From: Caldilineaceae bacterium
GTDB taxonomy: Bacteria > Chloroflexota > Anaerolineae > Caldilineales > Caldilineaceae
Length of the DNA: 6,228 bases
Direction: 5' to 3'
Assembly: GCA_012032975.1 (NCBI GenBank)
Contig: JAAUPU010000196.1
Coordinates: 1 to 6,228 of the forward strand
How positions within the stretch are numbered: the first letter of the stretch is position 1; each line of letters begins with the position of its first letter. The position numbers and the translations under genes are program-made. Below the pieces are notes generated by a model, which was not told where the DNA came from, searched no databases, and saw only the letters and a program-made list of their open reading frames with translations. This document shows, one piece after another, positions 1-6,228 of this stretch.

Positions 1-438
1 TCATCAACAGATCGTTGTGGGCGGTGGAATGCTGAAATTCTGGATTCGCCAGCAGCCGATCATAGGTGAACTTAACGTCTTCCGCAGTCACCGGCGAGCC
101 ATCATGGAACGTTGCCCCCTCGACCATTTTGGCCGTCCACACGGTGCCATCTTCATTGCTGGTGGCTTCCGTCCCCAGCCAGTTGATCTGCGAACCGTCC
201 GGTGCGATATCGAATAGCTGGTCGTAGATACAACGATTGATTTCGCCTTCCATTCGGCCGCCGATCAACTGTGGATCCTGGGTGCGCAAGTCATCACCGC
301 GCGACCAGACGATTTCCCGAATCGGCGCGCGTCGGGTGCAGTCACTTGACATGCTGTCAGCAGTTCGGCCAGCAACGGCAGGCTCAGGGTGACGCCGGCA
401 GCCTGCAAGAATCGACGACGTGAGAATTGGTGCGACAT
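1..438 (-). pseudogene. Family 5 ABC solute-binding lipoprotein, 5' part, frameshifted and cut by the window edge
   Basis: Reading leftward from the ATG at 438-436, the first frame gives a Tat lipoprotein signal: SRRRFLQ at residues 6-12, a hydrophobic stretch, then lipobox LLTAC ending at Cys30. This frame stops at 267-265 after 57 codons. From about codon 32 the homology continues in another frame, open from the ATG at 352-350 to the window edge. That frame reads REIVWSRGDDLRTQDPQL, then IYDQLFDIAPDG, then EGATFHDGSPVTAEDVKFTYDRLL. The last stretch is the classic SBP_bac_5 signature (FHDGxPxTAEDVxFxxxRL). One missing base around 325-345 would join signal and body. Known family role: the extracytoplasmic receptor of peptide, nickel or oligosaccharide ABC importers, anchored to the membrane by a lipid. 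It is divergent from the plus-strand importer and belongs to another unit running off the left edge. It may be a true pseudogene, or one sequencing error in an intact gene. Family identity is firm; substrate is unknown. Confidence 0.82.
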
Positions 439-448
439 GAGCGGGTTT

Positions 449-454
449 CCTCCT
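449..454 (-). promoter_or_regulatory. Ribosome binding site of the minus-strand binding protein
   Basis: On the minus strand AGGAGG lies 10 bases before the ATG at 438. It fixes this start and supports the reading of the Tat signal as the true N-terminus, despite the frameshift downstream. Confidence 0.75.
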
Positions 455-504
455 CTTGCGATAGTGGGTGGTGAGTGATCAAATAGTGGTGAACGGTATG
501 GAGA

Positions 505-532
505 ACGATACGGTGCGATGGTTGTTGTGCAA
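505..532 (-). promoter_or_regulatory. Possible sigma70-type promoter for the minus-strand binding protein
   Basis: On the minus strand TTGCAC (532-527) and TATCGT (510-505) are separated by 16 bases. They match the -35 and -10 consensus only partly. The expected start of transcription near 498 would give a leader of about 60 bases, a sensible distance to the ATG at 438. The -35 box lies inside a palindrome (523-534), which suggests a regulator could act here. This is based on motif match only. Confidence 0.3.
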
Positions 533-560
533 CACGCTAGCGAAAGCCAATGTCATGACA
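523..560. promoter_or_regulatory. Cluster of three palindromes, candidate operator region
   Basis: Three dyads lie within 38 bases: TGTTG-TG-CAACA at 523-534, CGCTAGCG at 535-542 (8 bp perfect) and TGTCATGACA at 551-560 (10 bp perfect). The first covers the candidate -35 box of the minus-strand promoter and the third sits upstream of it. A helix-turn-helix dimer binding here could control the left-hand transporter. No regulator gene lies in the window, so the regulator family is unknown. Confidence 0.35.
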
Positions 561-656
561 AGAGCATAAAGACAGAGTGGACGGAAATAGAACGCTTGCG
601 AGAGGTTGAATTGTAGGGATAGAAGTAATAAAAGGATAGCATACTCAAAATAGATT

Positions 657-680
657 CGCCAGTCGGAAAATTGACTGGCG
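657..680. repeat. Perfect 8-bp inverted repeat (hairpin) in the divergent intergenic region
   Basis: CGCCAGTC at 657-664 is followed by an 8-base spacer and its exact complement GACTGGCG at 673-680. Two G-T wobble pairs could extend the stem inward to a four-A loop. Read on the minus strand, the stem is followed by AATCTATTTT, a weak T-rich tail, so it could be a poor intrinsic terminator in that direction. It could equally be a protein-binding site or the stem of a small transcript. The structure is certain; its function is not. Confidence 0.55.
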
Positions 681-851
681 CAGGATGGATTGTTCTTGCG
701 GGACATGGCTATTTTCACAAAGAGGGTGAGGGAAGAAGCCGACGAGGTTCGGCTCCGATTGACCTCGATTCGTGGTTCCGTCGTCCACTTCAACGTGCCG
801 GCCGCCGCTATGTAGCATACTTGAAGCGCTACACCCAAAAACCTTTGTGCT

Positions 852-880
852 TTGCGCCTGCCCTAGGATTCGTGTATACT
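852..880 (+). promoter_or_regulatory. Possible plus-strand promoter
   Basis: TTGCGC at 852-857 and TATACT at 875-880 are 17 bases apart. The -10 box is a good match and the -35 box a partial one. If used for the sugar importer it would give a leader of nearly 390 bases. TTGACC at 1144 and TTGACT at 1198 also resemble -35 boxes but lack a good -10 partner at normal spacing. Motif match only. Confidence 0.25.
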
Positions 881-1259
881 TTTTCCACCGCAACCTTATA
901 CGAAATTTAAGATAGCCCCCTTGGACAACTCGCTTTCCTTATCGAACCGATGCAGCGTTTTTCGTCCGACCATCGAGCGAAGCCACACGGAAATGATGAG
1001 AAGATCTTTCGAGAATATGCCCGCGCACGGTTCTCGTTTCTTCGCATTCTCACCGGCGCTATGTGCGCAAAGGAACAGAGGAAGAAGCTGATCATCTTGC
1101 ATTTCTTTGCGTCTCTACGCCCAGTAGACCGTTCCACTATGGCTTGACCAGAACACCCTTTCCTTGAATCAAGAGAGTTATTGATATCTTCCTCAACTTG
1201 ACTTTCAGTCTTGTCGTCTGACGGTATGGACCCAATCTACAACCACTTTCTACCACATC

Positions 1260-1265
1260 AGGAGG
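1260..1265 (+). promoter_or_regulatory. Ribosome binding site of the family 1 binding protein
   Basis: AGGAGG lies 7 bases before the ATG at 1273, a consensus site at ideal spacing. It fixes the start so that the protein begins with a complete Tat lipoprotein signal. Confidence 0.85.
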
Positions 1266-1272
1266 AACTACG

Positions 1273-2643
1273 ATGAACGATTCAGGCCCACGCCACACCC
1301 TCACACGCCGTCGTTTTCTGCAGAGCACGGCGACTTTCGCCGCAACGGCCGGTCTACTCAGCGCCTGTGCACCGGGACAAGTTGGCGTCGCGCCACAGTC
1401 CGACGGTGGCGAAGCCCAGCCACAGGGCACCAAGGATGTCTACATCACAACGTTGGCCGCTTTTGCCGATATGGGCATGCGAGACTCTACCGCGTTGCTC
1501 AATGAAGTGACAGAGGCGAACGGCGTTCGCTATACCCTGGAAGAATCCCCTGAAGGCTGGGAAACCAAAGCACTCGGTATGATACGGGATGATGAAGTTC
1601 GCTGGAGCGCAAACGGCATCGCCAATGCAGGCAACCAGTGGAACTACATTCAGATGGGCATGGTCCAGCCTTTGGACGATCTCTTGCAGTCGTCCACTAT
1701 CGAGTGGGGCAAGGACATGCAGAATGCATTCATGTATCCGAATATCTACGAGGCCACCCAATTCGAGGGCCAGACCTACTACATTCCCATGAAGCTCAAT
1801 ATCCATCTCATGGGCTATCGCCAGGATTACATCGAGGCGGCTGGCTATGAAGCGATTCCTGAAACCTGGGACGAGTTCGAAGTGATGTTGGGCAAGCTCA
1901 AAGAGACGGGTGAGGCGGAAAAGGTCGTGCCCTTTGCCGCACGCAAAGAGATTTTCCGTACGCTGGGCACTGCCTTCACCACGTTCATCGAGAACCCCTA
2001 TGACGAAGATAACCGGCTGAAGATCGACAGTGAGGAATGGCTGCAATGTATCGCCATGTTCAAGCGTTGGTTTGATGAAGGGTACACCAACCTGGAACTG
2101 CTGCAGGATCCAGGCCCCGACTGGCAAAAGGGCAAGGTTGCGATCGGGATTGACTCGCACTCGTGGATCCGCATTGGCCGATCAGTTTGGGGCAATGATC
2201 TGGTGCAGGGAACTGTGCCACCCAAGACGGTGGCCTCAAATCCCAAGCGAACGTGGGTGCATTTGGACTCTGGCTTTGTCTTTGATGGAGCGCCGGACGC
2301 ACAAGAAGGTCTGGACTGGCTGCTCAGTGTATTAGGCCCCGATGGTGCCCCCGCTGACCGCTACTGGAGCGGTACATTGTCATTCTCTGGCATGCCGGTT
2401 CACCGCGCTCAATATGACAAGCTAATTGCGTCGAACAACACGTATCCTGAGTTGGTCGACGCCTACGAAGCCGTACCCAACAGCGTGCTCCAGCCAATGC
2501 CAGCCGGCAAGTACTATCCCGTTATTCAGGCCAAGATTTGGCCTTGGCTTGAGCGGTATTGGGGTGGCGAGGTATCGGCTGAGGTCGCCATGGAAAACAC
2601 CTTGTCCGAGGTTGAAGAAGAACTGGCCAAGCAGGTCGGCTAG
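1273..2643 (+). CDS. Family 1 ABC solute-binding lipoprotein (carbohydrate type), Tat signal
   Basis: The 456-residue product begins with a Tat signal: TRRRFLQ at residues 11-17, a hydrophobic core, and lipobox LLSAC at 28-32. It should be exported folded and anchored by a lipid at Cys32. The mature part shows features of the extracellular solute-binding protein family 1 fold (maltose-binding-protein type). YYIPMKLNIHLMGYR near 169-183 leads into the first lobe, with PETWDEFEVML just after 195 (the common xxTWDEF helix). GKVAIGIDSH follows later, and the C-terminus is helical and acidic. Length is normal for the family. It is the first gene of an importer unit with two permeases downstream, a gene order typical of sugar, glycerol-phosphate and polyol uptake. 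It likely delivers a carbohydrate to those permeases; the specific ligand cannot be inferred. The reading frame is intact, in contrast to its two flanking genes. Confidence 0.93.
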   Translation: MNDSGPRHTLTRRRFLQSTATFAATAGLLSACAPGQVGVAPQSDGGEAQPQGTKDVYITTLAAFADMGMRDSTALLNEVTEANGVRYTLEESPEGWETKALGMIRDDEVRWSANGIANAGNQWNYIQMGMVQPLDDLLQSSTIEWGKDMQNAFMYPNIYEATQFEGQTYYIPMKLNIHLMGYRQDYIEAAGYEAIPETWDEFEVMLGKLKETGEAEKVVPFAARKEIFRTLGTAFTTFIENPYDEDNRLKIDSEEWLQCIAMFKRWFDEGYTNLELLQDPGPDWQKGKVAIGIDSHSWIRIGRSVWGNDLVQGTVPPKTVASNPKRTWVHLDSGFVFDGAPDAQEGLDWLLSVLGPDGAPADRYWSGTLSFSGMPVHRAQYDKLIASNNTYPELVDAYEAVPNSVLQPMPAGKYYPVIQAKIWPWLERYWGGEVSAEVAMENTLSEVEEELAKQVG

Positions 2644-2728
2644 CGCTGAAGTCAATAGACTCCAGGTTCTTCAGTTGCGGATATCGGGCCAATCGCAACT
2701 GGTCTCGACCCATTTTCTTCTGAATCAA

Positions 2729-2766
2729 ACACAGGTGGCCGTTTTCGTCGTAAACGCCACCTGTGT
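2729..2766 (+). repeat. Strong intercistronic hairpin between binding protein and permease genes
   Basis: ACACAGGTGGC at 2729-2739 pairs perfectly with GCCACCTGTGT at 2756-2766 (11 bp). After a single bulged C at 2740, GTTT (2741-2744) pairs with AAAC (2752-2755), leaving a 7-base loop. The hairpin lies in the 150-base gap after the binding-protein stop. No T-run follows, so it is not a standard intrinsic terminator. In other importer operons such structures protect the upstream mRNA and allow more binding protein than permease; that role is inferred here. Confidence 0.7.
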
Positions 2767-2793
2767 GCATGAAGCTTGCCGGGAGAGTAGTCC

Positions 2794-3801
2794 GTGGCCG
2801 AGAGTACCGATCGCCGACCAATTTCAGCGCTAGATGATATCAGTCCACCTGAAGAGGCGAGTATCACCAAGAGGTGGTGGTCATCGGTGCGGTCGATCCG
2901 TGGCGGGCGCAAGGGCGATCTGACCATGGGATACCTGTTTATCCTGCCTGCGCTTGCCTTGTTTGTGGTCTTTCAGGCCTATCCGCTTGTGCGTGGGTTT
3001 ACAATTGCCTTCTCCGACTACCGATTCTTGTTGCCAGACCACCAGCCGTTTAATGGTCTGGACAACTTCGTAGAGATGTACAATGATCCGCTTTTTTGGG
3101 AGTCATTTAGGCGCTCGATCGTCTATACTTTAATCTATACGCCTGTAAATATTTGCCTCGGGCTGGCAATCGCTGTTCTTATCTCGCGGATCCATCGGCC
3201 AACTGAGGCCGCTGTCTATCGGGTGATCTCGTACCTTCCGGTAGTGTTGCCAATTGCAGTGGCTCTTTTGCTGTGGAAGCAGTTACTTCATCCTGAATTT
3301 GGCTATCTCAACTACTTCTTGCGCGAGATCATTGGAATCCCCGACCCTCCAGCCTGGCTCGCCGACCCCACCTGGGTCGTACCCACGATGGCGATGGCGG
3401 CCGTGTGGAAAAACGTGGGGCAAAACGTCCTGCTATTCTTGATTGGTCTCTACAACATCAATGGAGAACTCTACGAGGCGGCATCCATTGATGGGGCCGG
3501 TGGTTGGAATCAATTCTGGTATATCACACTTCCGCTGTTGCGTCCGACACTCGTGATCGTACTTGTGTTGGCTGCCGGTATCATTGGCACGGCGGAGGAA
3601 TCGTTGATCCTCTTTGGCCGCACCAGCGCCGGTCCCCAGAATGCGGGGATGCTCGTGGGGCGCTACTCCTATGATATCGCGTTCCTTGTTGGTGACATGC
3701 GCTGGGGCTATGCCGCAGCCATGAACCTGATCATGGGCATCGTTTCAGCGCTGATGGCCGTCTTGGTCTTTCGCTTCTTCCGCTCGGAACGTGTGTCATG
3801 A
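2794..3801 (+). CDS. Carbohydrate ABC transporter permease, MalF/UgpA type
   Basis: Starts at a GTG preceded by GGGAGAG at 2781-2787. The first in-frame ATG is codon 45, at the edge of the first membrane helix, so the GTG start with a hydrophilic N-terminal tail is preferred. The 335-residue product has six apparent membrane segments at roughly residues 46-66, 107-131, 143-162, 195-221, 251-268 and 305-328. The cytoplasmic EAA loop at 228-248 reads EAASIDGAGGWNQF then ITLPLL, matching the EAAxxDGA-(x)n-ITLP signature by which permeases contact the ATPase. It is the first of the two membrane subunits of a sugar importer (BPD_transp_1 family). Its stop overlaps the start of the second permease by four bases, indicating translational coupling. 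Substrate is unspecified. Confidence 0.93.
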   Translation: MAESTDRRPISALDDISPPEEASITKRWWSSVRSIRGGRKGDLTMGYLFILPALALFVVFQAYPLVRGFTIAFSDYRFLLPDHQPFNGLDNFVEMYNDPLFWESFRRSIVYTLIYTPVNICLGLAIAVLISRIHRPTEAAVYRVISYLPVVLPIAVALLLWKQLLHPEFGYLNYFLREIIGIPDPPAWLADPTWVVPTMAMAAVWKNVGQNVLLFLIGLYNINGELYEAASIDGAGGWNQFWYITLPLLRPTLVIVLVLAAGIIGTAEESLILFGRTSAGPQNAGMLVGRYSYDIAFLVGDMRWGYAAAMNLIMGIVSALMAVLVFRFFRSERVS

Positions 3802-4706
3802 GCCAGCAGACATTGTCAACCGTTCAGACCAAAACGTCGAGCCGGGCAAGCACGGTCAGTCGCATATGGGGTAGGCGCAATCAAATTCTCTTGCGTCTCG
3901 TCTTGCTGCTGCTATTGCTGGCATTTCTGCTTCCTTTTGTTTGGGCCATATCGGCGTCGCTCAAGACGCGTCGAGAGCTCTTTGTAGAAATGCCCTCGCT
4001 ATTCACGTTGAACCCAACGCTGGCAAACTACGAGTACGTGCTGCAACGTATGCCAGCATTTGTGACCTATTTTCAAAACAGCACCATCGTAACCGTCGGT
4101 GCAGTCCTGCTACAGGTGGCCGTCGCGGCATTGGCTGGTTATGCATTTGCCCGGCTCGACTTTCCTGGGCGAGACGCGATTTTCTACTCGATGATCTTAC
4201 TCACCTTTGTGCCGAGAGCCGGCGGTCTTATGGCTCAATACGAATTGATGAGTTTCCTCAATCTGCGCAACAGCCTCCTGGGCCTGATTCTTGCCTTTGC
4301 ATCTGGAATACCGATCCCGATCTTTATCATGCGCCAGACTTTCCTGAACCTGCCGAGAGAGTTTGAAGATGCAGCCATGATCGACGGCTGCAACCGCTTC
4401 AACGCCTTTTTGCGCGTCATGCTACCCATGGCGACAGGGGGTATGCTGGTCGTTGGCCTGTTTGAGTTCATACGGGTCTGGGGCGAATACCTTTTCACCC
4501 TCACGATGATCGACCGTCCCGACCTCTATACGTTGGGTATGGGGATCGCTATGCAGTTTGTGGGATTGGCGCTGGAGGATGGTGAGTTTACTAGCTATGG
4601 CGCCGAGGCAGCAGTCTATCTCTTGACTTCAGCGCCAGTCCTGATTCTGTTCATTCTCTTCCAGCGCATGTTCATCCGCGGCATGATGGAGGGGCTAAAG
4701 CTATAA
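3798..4706 (+). CDS. Carbohydrate ABC transporter permease, MalG/UgpE type
   Basis: The ATG at 3798 overlaps the stop of the preceding permease (ATGA). No strong ribosome site is seen, so translation is probably coupled. The 302-residue product has a basic N-terminal tail, then membrane segments near residues 31-52, 96-117, 128-146, 157-178, 212-234 and 274-290. The EAA-type loop at 190-211 reads EDAAMIDGCNRFNAF then VMLPM. The usual DGA is DGC here, a tolerated variation. The C-terminal RGMMEGLKL resembles the RG(L/M)xxGxxK ending typical of MalG-like subunits. It would form the membrane channel with the upstream permease, fed by the family 1 binding protein. No ATP-binding subunit gene follows, so a shared ATPase from elsewhere is expected. 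The membrane boundaries are estimates by eye. Confidence 0.93.
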   Translation: MSQQTLSTVQTKTSSRASTVSRIWGRRNQILLRLVLLLLLLAFLLPFVWAISASLKTRRELFVEMPSLFTLNPTLANYEYVLQRMPAFVTYFQNSTIVTVGAVLLQVAVAALAGYAFARLDFPGRDAIFYSMILLTFVPRAGGLMAQYELMSFLNLRNSLLGLILAFASGIPIPIFIMRQTFLNLPREFEDAAMIDGCNRFNAFLRVMLPMATGGMLVVGLFEFIRVWGEYLFTLTMIDRPDLYTLGMGIAMQFVGLALEDGEFTSYGAEAAVYLLTSAPVLILFILFQRMFIRGMMEGLKL

Positions 4707-4815
4707 GTATGCTAATCAACTATTTTATGGGGCGCGCTAGACTTGGCCACGTCTCAAGACTGCGTCGCTAAATTCACGGTCCGAAACGGAAACGACTGCG
4801 TACAAGCATCCTCTC

Positions 4816-4850
4816 TTTTCGTCGACTTTGGTGACAAAGCCTGACGAAGA
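4816..4850 (+). repeat. Hairpin in the leader of the oxidoreductase gene
   Basis: CTTTG (4826-4830) pairs with CAAAG (4835-4839) over a GTGA loop. After a small internal loop, TCGTC (4819-4823) pairs with GACGA (4843-4847), and T4816-T4818 can add three pairs including one G-T. It ends about 45 bases before the ATG at 4897 and lacks a T-run on the plus strand. It may be a leader structure or a processing signal between the permease and oxidoreductase genes. The rest of the 4707-4896 gap shows no clear promoter or terminator. Confidence 0.4.
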
Positions 4851-4896
4851 TCAAACTACAACCTCTGACCACACCAATCCAAAAAAGGGGAAGAAC

Positions 4897-6162
4897 ATGG
4901 AAACCATTCGTTTGGCAATTGTCGGCTGCGGGGGTATGGGCCACCGCCATCTCTACGCGCTGGCCGAGTTACAGCGCGCCGGACTGTCTCGCTTCGAACT
5001 GGTCGGCGCGTGCGACCCGGTGACCGCAAATGCTGAATCACTGGCCGAGCAGGCCGAGGAGTTGCTCGGCTCTCGCCCGACCGTTGTCGGCGCGATGGCA
5101 GGTCTGGTAGCGCTGGACGTGCAGGCGGTGGACATCACCACGACGCCCCGCTACCATCACAACCTGGCTATCGAAGCGCTCGATCACGGCTGGCACGCCA
5201 TGGTCGAGAAGCCGGTCGGACTGACGGTGCGCGCCTGCAATCTGATCCGCACCGCCGCGGCCAAGAGCGACCGGGTGGTCAGCGTGGCCGAGAATTATCG
5301 CCGCGACCCCATCAACCGGACCGTGGGCAAGCACCGTGCTCGACAGCGGCGTCATCGGCGCGCGCGCTTTATGATCCACAACTACGGCCGGCGGCGGCAA
5401 CCAGATGATGATCTCGGTCTGGCGCCACCAGAAGGACCAGAGCGGCGTGCTGCTGGACGTGGGCGTCCATTTTGCGGACATCATGGAATATTACATGGGT
5501 GACATCGAGTCGGTCTATGCGCAGACCCGGCTCCACGAGCCGATCCGCCACAACCCGGCCGCGCCGGCGAAACGCCCCAGTCCAGCCCGAATCCCATCTA
5601 TGGCCGCTGGCAGAAAGAGATGCCCGCCCAGTTCGAGGCCACCGCAGAGGATGCGGTCTACGCCACCATCAACTTTGCCAACGGCGCGGTCGGTCAGTAC
5701 ATTGAAGAACACGCCACCCACGGACAGGGATTCTGGACGCGCCAGATCTACGGCTCAGCCGGATCCATGGATCTGCCCAACGACCGCAGCGGCAGACCCC
5801 TTTCGCTGACCTTGGGCCGTAGCGAAACCATCTCCGACGGCGCGGTGCTGGACCTCGCTCCCGACTTCCGGCTGGACCGCGCCACCGCGACCCTCTTCGG
5901 GGGTGATCGGCTGTGGCAGTATGATTTCCCCTTCCAGGAGACTGACCGCAAGCTGGTTGCGGTCGAATACGCCGACTTTGCCGGCGCGATCCTGGGTGAA
6001 CACGCCATCGATGTCGATCTGGAACAGGGCACACGTTCGGTCGCGGTTTCATACGCGTTGCTCGAATCGGGCGTGGCAGGTCGCGTGGTTACGCTGGAAG
6101 AGATGCTCGCCGAGCAGGTGGACGCCTATCAGACCGACATCAACGAGGGGATGGGAATTTGA
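4897..6162 (+). pseudogene. Gfo/Idh/MocA-family NAD(P)-dependent oxidoreductase, with four compensating frameshifts
   Basis: The start ATG follows AGGGGAAG. The N-terminal Rossmann domain is clear: GCGGMG at residues 10-15, Asp40 after the second strand (GACD), and the EKP motif at 104-106 whose lysine is catalytic in the family. AENYRRDP follows near 131. The frame then changes four times: near 5325-5333 (extra base), 5358-5367 (missing base), 5386-5396 (extra base) and 5555-5568 (missing base). Joined, the pieces give TVLDSGVIGA, RFMIHNY, GGGNQMM, then DVGVHFAD at 5456-5479 (the conserved DxGxHxxD of the C-terminal domain), then NPIYGRWQKE and on to the stop at 6160-6162. The repaired protein would be about 421 residues, normal for the family. 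Unrepaired, the pieces are 4897-5502 and a C-terminal frame usable from ATG 5620. Members oxidise, reduce or epimerise sugars, inositols and derivatives. It may be a decaying gene or an intact one with indel errors. Confidence 0.85.
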
Positions 6163-6175
6163 GCGGATTGCTCAT

Positions 6176-6200
6176 GCTGCGTGTGAGAGATCCACACAGC
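6176..6200 (+). repeat. Short imperfect hairpin after the oxidoreductase gene
   Basis: GCTG (6176-6179) and TGTG (6182-6185) pair with CAGC (6197-6200) and CACA (6193-6196), with a two-base bulge and a 7-base loop. No T-run follows, so it is not a convincing terminator. Read-through into the next gene is more likely. Confidence 0.3.
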
Positions 6201-6215
6201 CATCGACAACCAATC

Positions 6216-6220
6216 AGGAG
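6216..6220 (+). promoter_or_regulatory. Ribosome binding site for a gene starting just past the window
   Basis: AGGAG stands 8 bases before the right edge, in a context (ATCAGGAG) like that before the binding protein at 1273 (ATCAGGAGG). A same-strand gene probably starts at or very near 6229, which would place it in one unit with the oxidoreductase. Confidence 0.5.
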
Positions 6221-6228
6221 ACCAATCA

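Larger units (their letters stand above)
439..1272. other. Divergent intergenic region without a convincing gene
   Basis: This 834-base stretch separates two divergently transcribed binding-protein genes. Open frames of up to about 120 codons exist on both strands, but their translations show no recognisable domain, they overlap one another, and none has a clear ribosome site. It is visibly richer in A and T than the genes to its right, which fits a regulatory region. It contains palindromes at 523-560, a hairpin at 657-680, a possible plus-strand promoter at 852-880 and a short palindrome at 1163-1173. I see no tRNA, rRNA, CRISPR array or insertion-sequence end. A degraded gene or small RNA cannot be ruled out by eye. 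Confidence 0.6.

Noticed and set aside
479..838. Minus-strand open frame of 119 codons with a hydrophobic stretch
   Set aside because: It begins with TTG without a clear ribosome site, has no recognisable domain, and covers the hairpin, palindromes and candidate promoter. The hydrophobic part probably reflects A/T-rich sequence.
671..910. Plus-strand open frame of 79 codons
   Set aside because: No ribosome site, no recognisable motif, and overlapping open frames on the other strand; it looks like chance.
907..1147. Overlapping open frames on both strands between 896 and 1147
   Set aside because: Several mutually overlapping frames with basic, low-information translations and no start signals; none stands out.
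1354..2160. Long antisense open frame of 268 codons inside the binding-protein gene
   Set aside because: It is a codon-bias shadow of the well-supported plus-strand gene; its translation resembles no family.
2729..2766. Intrinsic terminator after the binding-protein gene
   Set aside because: The stem is strong, but the following bases are GCATGAAGC with no T-run, and the permeases must be expressed with the binding protein.
4828..4896. N-terminal extension of the oxidoreductase from a TTG at 4828
   Set aside because: The extension is hydrophilic and unlike the family, the TTG lies in a hairpin, and the ATG at 4897 has a good ribosome site directly before the first Rossmann strand.
5038..5484. 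Antisense open frames within the oxidoreductase gene
   Set aside because: These are expected in GC-rich coding sequence; the sense strand carries clear family motifs.
5386..5570. Programmed ribosomal frameshifting as the cause of the frame changes
   Set aside because: Four switches of alternating direction, without slippery heptamers followed by structures, do not fit known programmed frameshifting.

Overview
The window looks like bacterial chromosome from an organism with many twin-arginine-exported lipoprotein solute-binding proteins. Both binding proteins seen here carry an SRRRFLQ- or TRRRFLQ-type Tat motif followed by a lipobox. That combination, the AGGAGG ribosome sites, the mixed base composition and the sugar-ABC plus oxidoreductase layout fit Chloroflexota (Anaerolineae/Caldilineales type). 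This taxonomic guess is inference only; no marker gene is present.

Layout. (1) 1-438, minus strand: the 5' part of a family 5 (peptide/nickel/oligosaccharide type) solute-binding lipoprotein, running off the left edge and interrupted by a frameshift just after its signal peptide. (2) 439-1272: an 834-base divergent intergenic region with no convincing gene. It holds a cluster of palindromes beside a possible minus-strand promoter, an 8-bp perfect hairpin and a possible plus-strand promoter. (3) 1273-4706, plus strand: an intact carbohydrate ABC importer, made of a family 1 solute-binding lipoprotein, a strong intercistronic hairpin, and two MalF/MalG-type permeases that overlap by ATGA. (4) 4707-4896: a leader with a hairpin. 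(5) 4897-6162, plus strand: a Gfo/Idh/MocA-family NAD(P)-dependent oxidoreductase, recognisable over its whole length but broken by four alternating single-base frameshifts that cancel out. (6) 6163-6228: a short spacer ending in a ribosome site for a gene starting just past the window.

How they work together (inference): the binding protein captures a sugar or polyol outside the membrane, the two permeases pass it in, and the oxidoreductase would oxidise or epimerise it or a derivative. No ATPase subunit lies in the window, so the importer would use one encoded elsewhere, as is common for this transporter class. The substrate cannot be read from the sequence.

I did not find an obviously new biological system. 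The points most worth checking are the clustered compensating frameshifts, the frameshift in the left-hand binding protein, the strong hairpin between binding protein and permeases, and the palindrome-rich divergent regulatory region.
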